Position numbers and translations under genes: made by a program. From Pontibacter silvestris (GTDB lineage: Bacteria > Bacteroidota > Bacteroidia > Cytophagales > Hymenobacteraceae): 64,000 bases of DNA. The stretch covers positions 28,106 through 92,105 of the forward strand of contig NZ_JAJJWI010000020.1 of assembly GCF_020907275.1 (NCBI RefSeq), written 5' to 3'. Of this stretch, positions 7,141 through 15,778 are shown one piece after another. A model generated the notes under the pieces. The model was not told where the DNA came from, ran no database searches, and saw nothing but the letters and a program-made list of their open reading frames with translations. The stretch's first letter is position 1. Each line of letters opens with the position of its first letter.

Positions 7141-10086
7141 ATGTTGAAGCGTTTTAGTTTAGGATTACTCATACTTGTTTTTTTTGCCATGGCACCTCTG
7201 ATGTCACTGAAATCATCAGATGAGGTTGTCGTAGATGCAAAAGAAAGAGTTTGGGTAGATAGCGTCTTCAGTGCTCTTACTCCGGACCAGCGCCTGGGCC
7301 AACTATTTATGGTAGCAGCCTACTCCAACAAAGATGAAAGACATTACCGTGAAATAGACACATTGGTAAGCCGCTATGGCATTGGGGGCATTATGTTTAT
7401 GCAGGGTGGCCCTATGCGACAGGCTGTGCTTACCAACCGCTTCCAGGCAAGAGCCCAACTGCCAATGCTCATTGCCATGGATGCAGAGTGGGGCCTGGAC
7501 ATGCGCCTGGACAGCAGCATGCACTTTGCACGCCAGATGACACTCGGCGCACTTGACAACGACCGTTACATTTACCTGATGGGGCGTGAAATTGCTCTTA
7601 AGATGAAGCGGATGGGCGTACACGTCAGCTTTTCCCCTGTAATGGATGTTAACGTAAACCCTGCTAACCCTGTCATTGGTAGCCGCTCTTTTGGTGAGTC
7701 TAAGGAAGAAGTTACACGCCGGGGCATTGCCTACATCAAAGGCCTTCAGGACCATGGTGTTATAGCTGTCGCAAAACACTTTCCGGGCCACGGCGATACG
7801 GATACAGACTCTCACCTTTCTCTGCCTGTAGTACAGCACAACATTGAACGCCTGACTGAGGTAGAACTTTACCCGTTCAACAAAGCTTTTGATGCAGGAG
7901 TAATGGGCGTGATGGTAGCACATTTGTATATGCCAGCCATAGACTCTACCCGTAACATAGCAACAACACTATCCAAGCCGCTTGTTACTGGTCTTCTAAA
8001 GGATAAAATGAAGTACAAAGGCTTAGTATTTACAGATGCTCTAAACATGAAGGGTGTCAGCAACTACTTTGCTCCTGGTGAAGTTGACGTAAGAGCTTTG
8101 GAGGCCGGTAACGATGTGCTTCTGTTCTCAGAGGATGTTCCTGTAGCCATAACTAAAATAAAAGATGCTGTTGCTGCCGGTAAACTAACGCAGGAAGAAA
8201 TTGATGAACACGTCAGAAAAATTCTGCATGCCAAGTACTGGGCTGGATTAAATAAATATAAACCTATTGACCTGGCCAACCTACAGGAAGAAGTAGACAG
8301 ACCACTTAGCACTGTGGTGCAGGAGCAACTGTATGAACACTCCGTAACCGTAGCAAAAAACAAAGATAACCTGTTGCCTTTTATGCACCTCGACACAATG
8401 CGTATAGCTTCTGTAGCCATTGGTGCAAAACCACACAACGTGTTTCAGGAAACACTTGGCAACTATGCACCTATTAAGAGCTTTACCATCAAAAACCGCT
8501 TTGCTCCTGATTCTTCCTTTACGAAAATCATTCCAAAGCTCAAGGATTATGATGTTGTGGTTATCAGTATCCATAATATGAACATAACGCCAGCTAAAGA
8601 CTTTGGCATAGGAGTGGGCACCAGAGCTTTTATACAGTATTTGCAGGAGCGGACAAAGAAGAAAGTGGTAGTTGCTGTAATGGGCAATGCCTATAGCTTA
8701 AAATTCTTCGACAACAGCAACTGGTTAGTGTGCGGCTATGAAGACAATGATGTTTCACAGTTACTTGTGCCACAAGTACTGTTCGGGGCCAGGGCAGCAA
8801 AAGGCAAGCTACCCGTTACAGCCTCTGCTAAGCTCACGTCTGGCACAGGAATAGCAACACAAACGCTTGGGCGTCTGAAATATGGTGTACCTGAAAGTGT
8901 GGGCATGGATTCTAAAGTGCTTCAGCAAGTCGATAACATTGCCCTGGAAGCTATTGCCTATGCTGCCACACCAGGCTGCCAGGTATTAGTAGTAAAAGAT
9001 GGTACTGTTGTTTTCAATAAATCTTATGGTTATTATACTTATGACAATGTAAAGCCGGTAACCAATAACACCATTTACGACATTGCCTCTATTACAAAAG
9101 TCGCCGCTACCCTGCAGGCTATTATGTTCCTGAAAGACCAGGGCAAAATAAACCTGGATGCGAAAGTCTCTACTTACTTACCTGAGCTGAAAGGCACCAA
9201 TAAGGAAGGCATTGTTATGCGGGACGTGTTATCGCACCAAGCAGGTTTGCGGGCAGGCATTGTACACTGGCAGAAGACACTGGATAAGGTAAAGCTGAAA
9301 GATACCTTCTACGCCAGCACCCGCAACGATAACTTCACCAACGAGGTGGCTCCAGGTATATACTCTATCAAATCGATGGCAGACTCTTTATGGGCTTGGA
9401 CGGTAAAGTCTCCTTTGTTACCTAAGGGTGCCAATGGTTACGGCTACACGTATAGTGACCTCGACTTTTACGTTTTACAGCGTGTGGCAGAAACACTCCT
9501 GAACCAGCCGCTGGATGAGTTTATGGAACAGAATTTTTATGCTCCACTCGGCTTAAGCACAATGGGCTACATCCCTTTGCTGAACCACCCTCGCGAAGTA
9601 ATTGCCCCTACCGAGGATGATAATTATTTCCGTAAGAACCTGATCTGGGGTACTGTGCATGACCAGGGAGCTGCTATGATGGGCGGTGTCGCCGGGCATG
9701 CCGGTCTGTTTTCCAATGCCAATGACTTAGCTATACTGCTGCAGATGAACCTGCAGAATGGCAAATATGGCGGTGAGCAGTACTTTAACAGTAACGTGGT
9801 AACAGAGTTTTCTAAAAAGCAATTTAAAAATAGCCGCCGTGGCCTTGGCTGGGATAAGCCTGAGCCCGATGGAAACGGTCCTACATCCAGCCTGGCCTCT
9901 ATGAGCACCTTTGGCCATACGGGTTTTACGGGCACCGGCGCCTGGGTAGATCCGGAAAGCAAGCTGATTTACATCTTCTTGTCTAACAGGGTTTACCCGG
10001 ATGCAGGAAATAGTAAGCTGGTTAAATATAATATTCGTACACGTATACACGACGTGATATACAAGGCCATTGTGCCAAAAACTTAA
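7141..10086 (+). CDS. GH3 beta-N-acetylhexosaminidase fused to serine beta-lactamase-type domain
   Basis: Exported two-enzyme protein, 981 aa. Residues 1-25 form a signal peptide. The GH3 part (about 40-570) is NagZ-like: KHFPGHG at 212-218, the Asp-x-His general acid/base loop DSH at 223-225, and the probable nucleophile Asp299 in FTDALNMKG. Known NagZ enzymes release GlcNAc from peptidoglycan fragments. Residues 585-981 are a class C beta-lactamase/serine-hydrolase domain with SITK (Ser650, Lys653), YSD at 771-773 in place of the usual YxN, and HTG at 926-928. The pairing suggests work on peptidoglycan or its fragments in the periplasm; that role is inferred. No separate nagZ is in the window. 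Confidence 0.88.
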   Translation: MLKRFSLGLLILVFFAMAPLMSLKSSDEVVVDAKERVWVDSVFSALTPDQRLGQLFMVAAYSNKDERHYREIDTLVSRYGIGGIMFMQGGPMRQAVLTNRFQARAQLPMLIAMDAEWGLDMRLDSSMHFARQMTLGALDNDRYIYLMGREIALKMKRMGVHVSFSPVMDVNVNPANPVIGSRSFGESKEEVTRRGIAYIKGLQDHGVIAVAKHFPGHGDTDTDSHLSLPVVQHNIERLTEVELYPFNKAFDAGVMGVMVAHLYMPAIDSTRNIATTLSKPLVTGLLKDKMKYKGLVFTDALNMKGVSNYFAPGEVDVRALEAGNDVLLFSEDVPVAITKIKDAVAAGKLTQEEIDEHVRKILHAKYWAGLNKYKPIDLANLQEEVDRPLSTVVQEQLYEHSVTVAKNKDNLLPFMHLDTMRIASVAIGAKPHNVFQETLGNYAPIKSFTIKNRFAPDSSFTKIIPKLKDYDVVVISIHNMNITPAKDFGIGVGTRAFIQYLQERTKKKVVVAVMGNAYSLKFFDNSNWLVCGYEDNDVSQLLVPQVLFGARAAKGKLPVTASAKLTSGTGIATQTLGRLKYGVPESVGMDSKVLQQVDNIALEAIAYAATPGCQVLVVKDGTVVFNKSYGYYTYDNVKPVTNNTIYDIASITKVAATLQAIMFLKDQGKINLDAKVSTYLPELKGTNKEGIVMRDVLSHQAGLRAGIVHWQKTLDKVKLKDTFYASTRNDNFTNEVAPGIYSIKSMADSLWAWTVKSPLLPKGANGYGYTYSDLDFYVLQRVAETLLNQPLDEFMEQNFYAPLGLSTMGYIPLLNHPREVIAPTEDDNYFRKNLIWGTVHDQGAAMMGGVAGHAGLFSNANDLAILLQMNLQNGKYGGEQYFNSNVVTEFSKKQFKNSRRGLGWDKPEPDGNGPTSSLASMSTFGHTGFTGTGAWVDPESKLIYIFLSNRVYPDAGNSKLVKYNIRTRIHDVIYKAIVPKT

Positions 10087-10106
10087 AAATAACCTGTAAT
10101 TTAGCG

Positions 10107-10139
10107 AGTGCAGCACCTAAATGCTGCACTTGTTATTTT
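10107..10139 (+). terminator. intrinsic terminator after GH3-lactamase gene
   Basis: Nine-bp stem AGTGCAGCA / TGCTGCACT (10107-10115 with 10122-10130), six-base loop, then a T-rich stretch. It lies between the GH3 stop and the bshA start, so bshA may have its own promoter. Confidence 0.7.
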
Positions 10140-10156
10140 CACAGCATACATACATT

Positions 10157-11293
10157 ATGAAAATTGGTATTGTCTGTTATCCTACATTCGGAGGCAGTGG
10201 CGTAGTAGCTACTGAACTTGGTAAAGCTTTGGCCCTGAAAGGTCATCAGGTACATTTCATCACCTACAGCCAACCTGCCCGACTCGATTTCTTTAACGAG
10301 AACCTGTTTTATCACGAAGTATATATTCCATCTTACCCTCTTTTCCAGTATCCGCCTTACGAATTGGCTCTGGCCAGTAAAATGGTAGATATTGTCCGAT
10401 TTGAGAAGCTGGATGTACTGCACGTGCATTATGCCATTCCGCATGCTTCGGCTGCTTTTATGGCCAAACAGATTCTTCGCACAAAAGGCATCAATATTCC
10501 TGTTATTACCACCTTGCATGGTACTGATATAACGCTAGTGGGTAAAGATGTCTCTTTTGAGCCGGTAGTTACTTTTAGTATCAATCAATCGGATGGCGTA
10601 ACAGCTGTTTCTGACAGTTTGCGTGCAGAAACCTATGATTACTTCCAGATTGAGCGTGACATTGAGGTGATCCCGAACTTTATTAACCTGGAAAAGTTTA
10701 AGCGCCAGAAGAAAGAGCACTTCCGCATGGCAATTAGCCCAAATGACGAAAAACTATTGGTGCATACCTCTAACTTCCGTGCCGTAAAACGCATAGCAGA
10801 TGTTATAAAGATATTTGCCAAGGTGCGGGAGAAAATGCCCTCCAAGCTGCTTTTGGTTGGCGATGGGCCAGATCGCCCTAAAATGGAAATGCTTTGCCGG
10901 GAACTTCAGATTTGCAGCGATGTGCGTTTCTTAGGAAAGTTAGAAGCTGTGGAGGAAGTGCTTTCTATAGCAGATTTGTTCCTGATGCCATCAGAAAAGG
11001 AAAGTTTTGGTTTGGCGGCGTTAGAGGCTATGGCTTGTGAGGTACCGGTTATTTCTTCTAATGCAGGTGGCATACCAGAGCTGAATACGCATGGCGTTAC
11101 AGGCTTTGTAAGTCCTGTTGGCGACGTAGACGACATGGTACGCAATGCGCTCTATATTTTAGATGATGCTAACCTACCTACTTTTAAGGCGAACGCACTT
11201 GCCCGTGCACATGACTTTGATGTGGAGAAGATTGTTCCAAAATACGAAGTAGTTTATCAGAAAGTAATTGATGAACAGCTGGCTATCATGTAA
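10157..11293 (+). CDS. bshA: N-acetyl-alpha-D-glucosaminyl L-malate synthase BshA
   Basis: GT4 glycosyltransferase that joins GlcNAc from UDP-GlcNAc to L-malate, the first step of bacillithiol synthesis. The N-terminus IGIVCYPTFGGSGVVATELG is characteristic of BshA, and the retaining-GT4 EX7E motif is in ESFGLAALE. The frame is open from 10121, but the ATG at 10157 puts the family start MKIGIVCYPT in place and avoids the upstream terminator, giving 378 aa. Bacillithiol is known in several Bacteroidota. The partner genes bshB and bshC are not in the window. Confidence 0.92.
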   Translation: MKIGIVCYPTFGGSGVVATELGKALALKGHQVHFITYSQPARLDFFNENLFYHEVYIPSYPLFQYPPYELALASKMVDIVRFEKLDVLHVHYAIPHASAAFMAKQILRTKGINIPVITTLHGTDITLVGKDVSFEPVVTFSINQSDGVTAVSDSLRAETYDYFQIERDIEVIPNFINLEKFKRQKKEHFRMAISPNDEKLLVHTSNFRAVKRIADVIKIFAKVREKMPSKLLLVGDGPDRPKMEMLCRELQICSDVRFLGKLEAVEEVLSIADLFLMPSEKESFGLAALEAMACEVPVISSNAGGIPELNTHGVTGFVSPVGDVDDMVRNALYILDDANLPTFKANALARAHDFDVEKIVPKYEVVYQKVIDEQLAIM

Positions 11294-11320
11294 TAGCAAA
11301 TCATCAGAAAGCACTTAAGA

Positions 11321-11356
11321 AAAATCCGGCTATCATTTTAACAGCCGGATTTTTTT
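11321..11356 (+). terminator. intrinsic terminator after bshA
   Basis: Stem AAAATCCGGCT / AGCCGGATTTT (11321-11331 with 11343-11353) followed by further T. It isolates bshA from serA. Confidence 0.85.
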
Positions 11357-11384
11357 ATACTATCTTTACCATAGCTTAACAGAG

Positions 11385-11419
11385 TTAGAAAGTATGCACG
11401 TTTACGGCATACTTTCTAA
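11385..11419 (+). promoter_or_regulatory. 13-bp perfect inverted repeat in serA leader
   Basis: TTAGAAAGTATGC (11385-11397) pairs perfectly with GCATACTTTCTAA (11407-11419) around a nine-base loop. It lies 56 bases before the serA ATG. It has no T-run, so it is not an ordinary terminator. It could be an operator or a leader hairpin. A near-consensus -7 box TATCTTTA at 11361-11368 would place it just inside the transcript. Confidence 0.45.
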
Positions 11420-11474
11420 GCTTTAGAGGCTACTTATCTAATCTCTAAAAGTAATCGGACACCTCACTTACATC

Positions 11475-13367
11475 ATGAGTAAAGACAAATATTTCATTAT
11501 TGATTTTGATAGTACCTTTACCAAGGTTGAAGCTTTAGATGAGTTAGGAGAAATTTCTTTGCACGACGACCCTAACAAAGAACAGATTCTGCAGGAAATA
11601 AAAAACCTGACCAATAGTGCCATGGAGGGGAAAAGCTCATTTACAGAGGGTTTAACCAAACGCCTGGCTTTGCTTCAGGCTAATAAAAAGCACCTGCAAC
11701 CACTCATCGAAAGATTAAAAGATAAAGTTTCTGACTCTATTAAGCGTAACAGGAACTTCTTTGCAGAGTTTGCTAATCATACTTTTATTGTATCCAGCGG
11801 TTTCAAGGAGTTTATAAAGCCAATAGTTACAGAGTATGGTATTAAAGAGGAGAACGTTTATGCCAACACCTTCCTTTACGATGAAAATGGTAATATTACT
11901 GGCTTTGACAAAGAGAATGTACTGTGCCTGGACAAAGGCAAAATAAAGCTATTGGAAACAATGGCTTTAAAAGGTGATGTGTATGTAGTAGGCGATGGTT
12001 ACACAGATTATGAGATAAAAGAAGCGGGTTTAGCAAATAAGTTCTATGCTTTTACAGAGAACATAGCACGAGACAATGTAATTGCTAAAACTGAATACAT
12101 TGCTCCTAGTTTTGACGAATTCCTATACCAAAACCAATTGCCAATGGCTATTTCATACCCTAAAAACCGTATCCGGGTACTGTTGCTTGAAAGCATCCAC
12201 CCTAAAGCGGTAGAACTCTTCAAGAAAGAAGGCTATCAGATAGAAACGATAGCTGGTGCTTTAAGTGAAGAAGAACTTTGTGAGGCAATAAAAGATGTTT
12301 CTATCATTGGTATTCGTTCCAAAACGCATATCACTAAAAAGGTGCTGGAGCATGCTAACAGGCTTATTAGTGTGGGGGCATTCTGTATTGGCACCAACCA
12401 GATAGACCTTACAGCCTGCCTTGATGCTGGAATACCTGTCTTTAATGCACCATACAGCAATACCCGAAGTGTAGTGGAGCTAGCTATCGGGCAGATTATT
12501 ATGCTCAGCCGTGGCATCTTTGACAAGAGTGAGAAAATGCACCGTGGCGAGTGGGACAAATCAGCAAAAGGCAGCTATGAGGTTCGCGATAAAAAATTAG
12601 GCATTATAGGTTACGGAAACATAGGAGCTCAGCTTTCTGTTTTGGCTGAATCTATGGGCATGGAAGTGTACTACTACGATGTTGTAGAGAAGTTACAGCT
12701 AGGTAATGCCAGAAAATGTAATACGCTGAAAGAACTCCTCGAAATAGCAGACTTTGTAACTCTTCATGTGGATGGTCGCCCTAACAACAAGAACATGTTT
12801 GGTGCTGAAGAGTTCGCTGCCATGAAAAAAGGCGCTATCTTCCTTAACCTGAGCCGTGGCCATGTGGTTAATATTCCTAGCTTGGTAGAGGCTGTTAAGT
12901 CTGGCAAAGTCAGAGGAGCGGCCATAGATGTGTTCCCGCAGGAGCCTGCCAATAATGAAGAGGAGTTTATAAGTGAATTGCGAGGCTTGCCAAACGTTAT
13001 CCTGACGCCACACATTGGCGGTAGCACCAGTGAAGCACAGGTAAACATTGCCAATTTTGTTCCGAACCGCATCATGGACTACATTAACAGCGGCAATACC
13101 TATCAGAGTGTAAACTTCCCGAACATTCAGTTACCGGAGCTTAAAAATGCACACCGCCTGATACACATTCACAAGAACGTTCCGGGCGTGCTGGCTAACA
13201 TAAACAACGTGTTAGCCAGTAACCATGTGAACATTGAGGGGCAGTACCTGAAGACAAATGAGCAGGTTGGTTATGTGATTACAGATATCAACAAAGCTTA
13301 TGATAAAAATGTGATCGGTGAGCTAAAGAGCCTGCCTGCCACTATTAAATTCAGAATGCTTTATTAA
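11475..13367 (+). CDS. serA: fused phosphoserine phosphatase / D-3-phosphoglycerate dehydrogenase
   Basis: 630 aa, two enzymes of serine synthesis in one chain. Residues 1-220 are a HAD phosphatase of the SerB type: DFDST at 10-14, VSSGF near 106-110 and GDGYTD at 173-178. Residues 230-550 are phosphoglycerate dehydrogenase: GYGNIG at 379-384, catalytic Arg461 in SRGHVVN, Glu490 in PQEP and His513 in PHIGGST. The C-terminal 70 residues (HKNVPGVLANINNVL onward) are an ACT domain, the usual site of serine feedback in SerA. The next gene is serC, so steps 1, 2 and 3 of the pathway are covered by two genes. That the N-terminal domain acts on phosphoserine is inferred from the DxDST motif and context. 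Confidence 0.9.
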   Translation: MSKDKYFIIDFDSTFTKVEALDELGEISLHDDPNKEQILQEIKNLTNSAMEGKSSFTEGLTKRLALLQANKKHLQPLIERLKDKVSDSIKRNRNFFAEFANHTFIVSSGFKEFIKPIVTEYGIKEENVYANTFLYDENGNITGFDKENVLCLDKGKIKLLETMALKGDVYVVGDGYTDYEIKEAGLANKFYAFTENIARDNVIAKTEYIAPSFDEFLYQNQLPMAISYPKNRIRVLLLESIHPKAVELFKKEGYQIETIAGALSEEELCEAIKDVSIIGIRSKTHITKKVLEHANRLISVGAFCIGTNQIDLTACLDAGIPVFNAPYSNTRSVVELAIGQIIMLSRGIFDKSEKMHRGEWDKSAKGSYEVRDKKLGIIGYGNIGAQLSVLAESMGMEVYYYDVVEKLQLGNARKCNTLKELLEIADFVTLHVDGRPNNKNMFGAEEFAAMKKGAIFLNLSRGHVVNIPSLVEAVKSGKVRGAAIDVFPQEPANNEEEFISELRGLPNVILTPHIGGSTSEAQVNIANFVPNRIMDYINSGNTYQSVNFPNIQLPELKNAHRLIHIHKNVPGVLANINNVLASNHVNIEGQYLKTNEQVGYVITDINKAYDKNVIGELKSLPATIKFRMLY

Positions 13368-13430
13368 TGATAAAACCAAAATAGCAGCAGAGAAATCATG
13401 TTGCCGTTCTGGTATTAAAACATCCTTCTC

Positions 13431-14519
13431 ATGACCAATAAAGTCTATTTCACGCCGGGGCCTTCTGAACTTTACCCTTCTGTGCCAGAGCACATGCAGG
13501 CGGCTATGGCAAACAAAATCGGAAGCATTTCGCACCGCAGCCAGCAGTTTAAAGACATTTATGCACATGCCGTTTCAGGCTTACGCCAATTGCTGCAACT
13601 GCCGGATAATTACGAGGTTTTGTTTCTTTCTTCCGCAAATGAGATATGGGAACGTGCTATTCAGAATACGGTAGAGCATGAAAGCTTTCATTTGGTAAAT
13701 GGATCTTTCTCCAAGCGATTCTATGAAATATCGAGTGAGCTTGGCAGGAAAGCGACCAAGTATGAAGTAGCGTTTGGAGAAGGCTTTAACGTTGACAAAA
13801 TAGAAATACCTGCCAGTGCCGAGTTGGTAGCACTCGTTCAGAACGAAACAAGTTCAGGTGCCTGTATGCCTGTAGCTGACATTAACAAGATTAGAGCCAA
13901 AGCAGGTGAAGAAGCGCTGATTTTTGTTGATGTGGTTTCATCTATGCCCAACCCTGCGCTTGACTACAGCAAAATAGATTCCGCTTATTTTTCGGTACAG
14001 AAATGTTTCGGCTTACCTGCCGGATTAGGCGTATGGCTGCTGAACGACCGCTGCATAGCAAAAGCAGAGGCTTTGGTTGCCAAAGGAATATCTGTAGGCT
14101 CTTACCATAGTGTTCCATCACTGCTAAGCAAAGCAAAAGCGAATCAAACACCTGAAACGCCTAACGTGTTGAACATATACCTACTGAGCCAGGTACTGGA
14201 TGAGATGAACAAAAAAAGTGTTGATGCCATTCGTCAAGAAACAGAAGCAAAAGCAAAGCTGATATACGACTACATAGGCAGCAGCGAAAACTTTGACATT
14301 GCGGTAAAAAAGCCGGAGCATCGTTCTCCTACTACAATTATCGCTAATACTAAGTTACCTGCTTCTGAAGTTAACAAACGCCTTGCCCCGTTTGACATGG
14401 CAGTAGGCAGCGGCTATGGTAGCTACAAAGAAAGCCAGATCAGGATAGCCAACTTTCCGGCTCATGCTGTTACACAGGTACAGGCTTTAGTGTATAAGTT
14501 ACAGGAGCTGATAGGATAG
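13431..14519 (+). CDS. serC: phosphoserine aminotransferase (class V)
   Basis: 362 aa PLP-dependent class V aminotransferase. The N-terminus VYFTPGPSELYPSVPEHM is the substrate-binding start of the family, the cofactor Asp is near 167 (FVDVVSS) and the PLP lysine is Lys191 in SVQKCFGLPAG. It follows the SerB-SerA fusion by 63 bases and ends at a strong terminator, so it very likely converts 3-phosphohydroxypyruvate to phosphoserine. By sequence alone it could be another small class V transaminase; context decides. Confidence 0.88.
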   Translation: MTNKVYFTPGPSELYPSVPEHMQAAMANKIGSISHRSQQFKDIYAHAVSGLRQLLQLPDNYEVLFLSSANEIWERAIQNTVEHESFHLVNGSFSKRFYEISSELGRKATKYEVAFGEGFNVDKIEIPASAELVALVQNETSSGACMPVADINKIRAKAGEEALIFVDVVSSMPNPALDYSKIDSAYFSVQKCFGLPAGLGVWLLNDRCIAKAEALVAKGISVGSYHSVPSLLSKAKANQTPETPNVLNIYLLSQVLDEMNKKSVDAIRQETEAKAKLIYDYIGSSENFDIAVKKPEHRSPTTIIANTKLPASEVNKRLAPFDMAVGSGYGSYKESQIRIANFPAHAVTQVQALVYKLQELIG

Positions 14520-14539
14520 GCTTCTGGAATTCTTTCTTT

Positions 14540-14586
14540 CATCAACAGGAAAGCCGTTAGGTTCACTATCGGCTTTCCTGTTGATG
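14540..14586. terminator. bidirectional terminator between serC and hypothetical gene
   Basis: A perfect 17-bp stem (14540-14556 with 14570-14586, core CAACAGGAAAGCCG) around a 13-base loop separates convergent genes. T-rich flanks follow on both strands. Confidence 0.85.
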
Positions 14587-14602
14587 CTTTGCCTGTTCCT
14601 TT

Positions 14603-15133
14603 TTAGAATATTTCCCGCATCTCTTCTTTTACAGCCAATATGGCTCGTGCTGTTGGGTCTCTCTCTTCAACAAGAATTGTTTCCAGGATACGTTTAGCCA
14701 GGTCATTGCCACGTGCATTTTCAGGCATCTCCTGATAAGTTTTATTAATCAGGTTTACCACTTCCTCTCTTGTTTGCTTTACCTGCTGCCATATCTGATC
14801 AGACATGTACACTTGCTGCGACATATTGTGGTTAAACTCATTCCTGATTTCTGTCAACAATACCCGGTGGTAATCTGCTGCTGTCTGACCAACTCCACTT
14901 ACACGTAACAACAGGTTACTTGGTGTAATGCGCTCCAATAGCAATACGACACGCTCATAAGCATGTAAGCGTACAGGTAACACAACAGCATCTTTCTTCA
15001 TGCGTACGTTCAACAAACGGGTCTGGTGCATGTTCTGAAAGTGCTTCGCCAGTATGTACAGAAATACTCCGGCTTCAATTATTATCAGAAGGGTTGGTAA
15101 CAAAGTAAATAAAAGGGCCAAGCTATTCATCAT
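14603..15133 (-). CDS. conserved membrane-anchored hypothetical protein
   Basis: 176 aa, function unknown. One N-terminal hydrophobic helix (about 5-28, LALLFTLLPTLLIIIEAGVF) is followed by a basic stop-transfer segment and a soluble, mainly alpha-helical domain rich in Arg, Glu and Gln. It resembles short uncharacterised Bacteroidota proteins that I recall as DUF7935, not checked. It is divergent from the Fe-S carrier gene, which suggests but does not show a link to Fe-S assembly. Confidence 0.7.
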   Translation of the reverse strand: MMNSLALLFTLLPTLLIIIEAGVFLYILAKHFQNMHQTRLLNVRMKKDAVVLPVRLHAYERVVLLLERITPSNLLLRVSGVGQTAADYHRVLLTEIRNEFNHNMSQQVYMSDQIWQQVKQTREEVVNLINKTYQEMPENARGNDLAKRILETILVEERDPTARAILAVKEEMREIF

Positions 15134-15264
15134 ATTCTACAGGTGTAATATGTCAGAAAATTAAATATCGTAAAAAATCAATTTAAATGTTGAATCTTTT
15201 ATCCCCGTTGACTGTTTAAGACTATAGGGATTGCCACAAGCATAATTAATTAATTATAATTACG

Positions 15265-15272
15265 TAATTTTG
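15265..15272 (+). promoter_or_regulatory. -7 promoter box for Fe-S carrier gene
   Basis: TAATTTTG is an exact TAnnTTTG match 27 bases before the ATG at 15299, just after a very A/T-rich tract (TTAATTAATTAATTATAATTA-like). No TTG box lies at the optimal spacing. Confidence 0.6.
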
Positions 15273-15298
15273 TGGTACCATTATCAAACATATAAACT

Positions 15299-15652
15299 AT
15301 GGCAACAGCAACAGATACTAAAACTGCACCTATCACTCTGACTGAAAGAGCACTAGCTGAAGTTAAAAATATAATGCAAGAGAAGAATGTACCAGAAGAT
15401 TACGGCTTGCGTGTAGGTGTGCAAGGTGGTGGCTGCTCTGGCATGTCCTACCTGCTCGGCTTCGATAAAGCAAAAGATGCTGATGAAGTTTATAACGTAG
15501 ATGGCATAAACCTAATCATGGATAAAAAGCACGGCATGTACGTAATGGGCATGCAAGTAGATTTCCAGGATGGTTTAAATGCCCGTGGTTTTACATTTAA
15601 CAACCCGCAAGCTACCAGCACCTGTGGTTGTGGCAGCTCTTTCTCTGCATAA
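15299..15652 (+). CDS. A-type iron-sulfur cluster carrier (IscA/ErpA/HesB family)
   Basis: 117 aa. The three conserved Fe-S ligands are Cys46 (GGGCSGMSY) and Cys109/Cys111 (TCGCGSSF), the C-x(n)-C-G-C pattern of A-type carriers that deliver clusters to apo-proteins. It starts with a Thr/Ala-rich extension of about ten residues. Monocistronic with its own promoter and terminator. The sequence cannot separate IscA, ErpA and SufA. A run of eight C follows the stop codon directly (15653-15660). Confidence 0.92.
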   Translation: MATATDTKTAPITLTERALAEVKNIMQEKNVPEDYGLRVGVQGGGCSGMSYLLGFDKAKDADEVYNVDGINLIMDKKHGMYVMGMQVDFQDGLNARGFTFNNPQATSTCGCGSSFSA

Positions 15653-15678
15653 CCCCCCCCTCTTTCTCTTTAGAATAG

Positions 15679-15716
15679 ACAAAGCCCGGCTCTTCGAACT
15701 GGGCTTTGTTGTTCTT
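15679..15716 (+). terminator. intrinsic terminator after Fe-S carrier gene
   Basis: Stem ACAAAGCCC / GGGCTTTGT (15679-15687 with 15701-15709) followed by TGTTCTT. Confidence 0.75.
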
Positions 15717-15778
15717 ATAAGAATCTCGCATAACGGGCATCAACTTCATCAAGTACTTTTGAACAAGGCACACCTGCT

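Noticed and set aside
6872..7147. 91-codon open frame before the GH3-lactamase gene
   Set aside because: It overlaps the GH3 start codon, has Ser/Cys-rich composition without any domain or signal, and lies where promoters are needed.
7303..7923. 206-codon open frame antisense to the GH3 domain
   Set aside because: Shadow of a well-supported gene whose active-site motifs lie in the other strand.
15653..15660. Run of eight C right after the Fe-S carrier stop codon
   Set aside because: It is outside any coding frame, so slippage would not switch a protein; most likely neutral.
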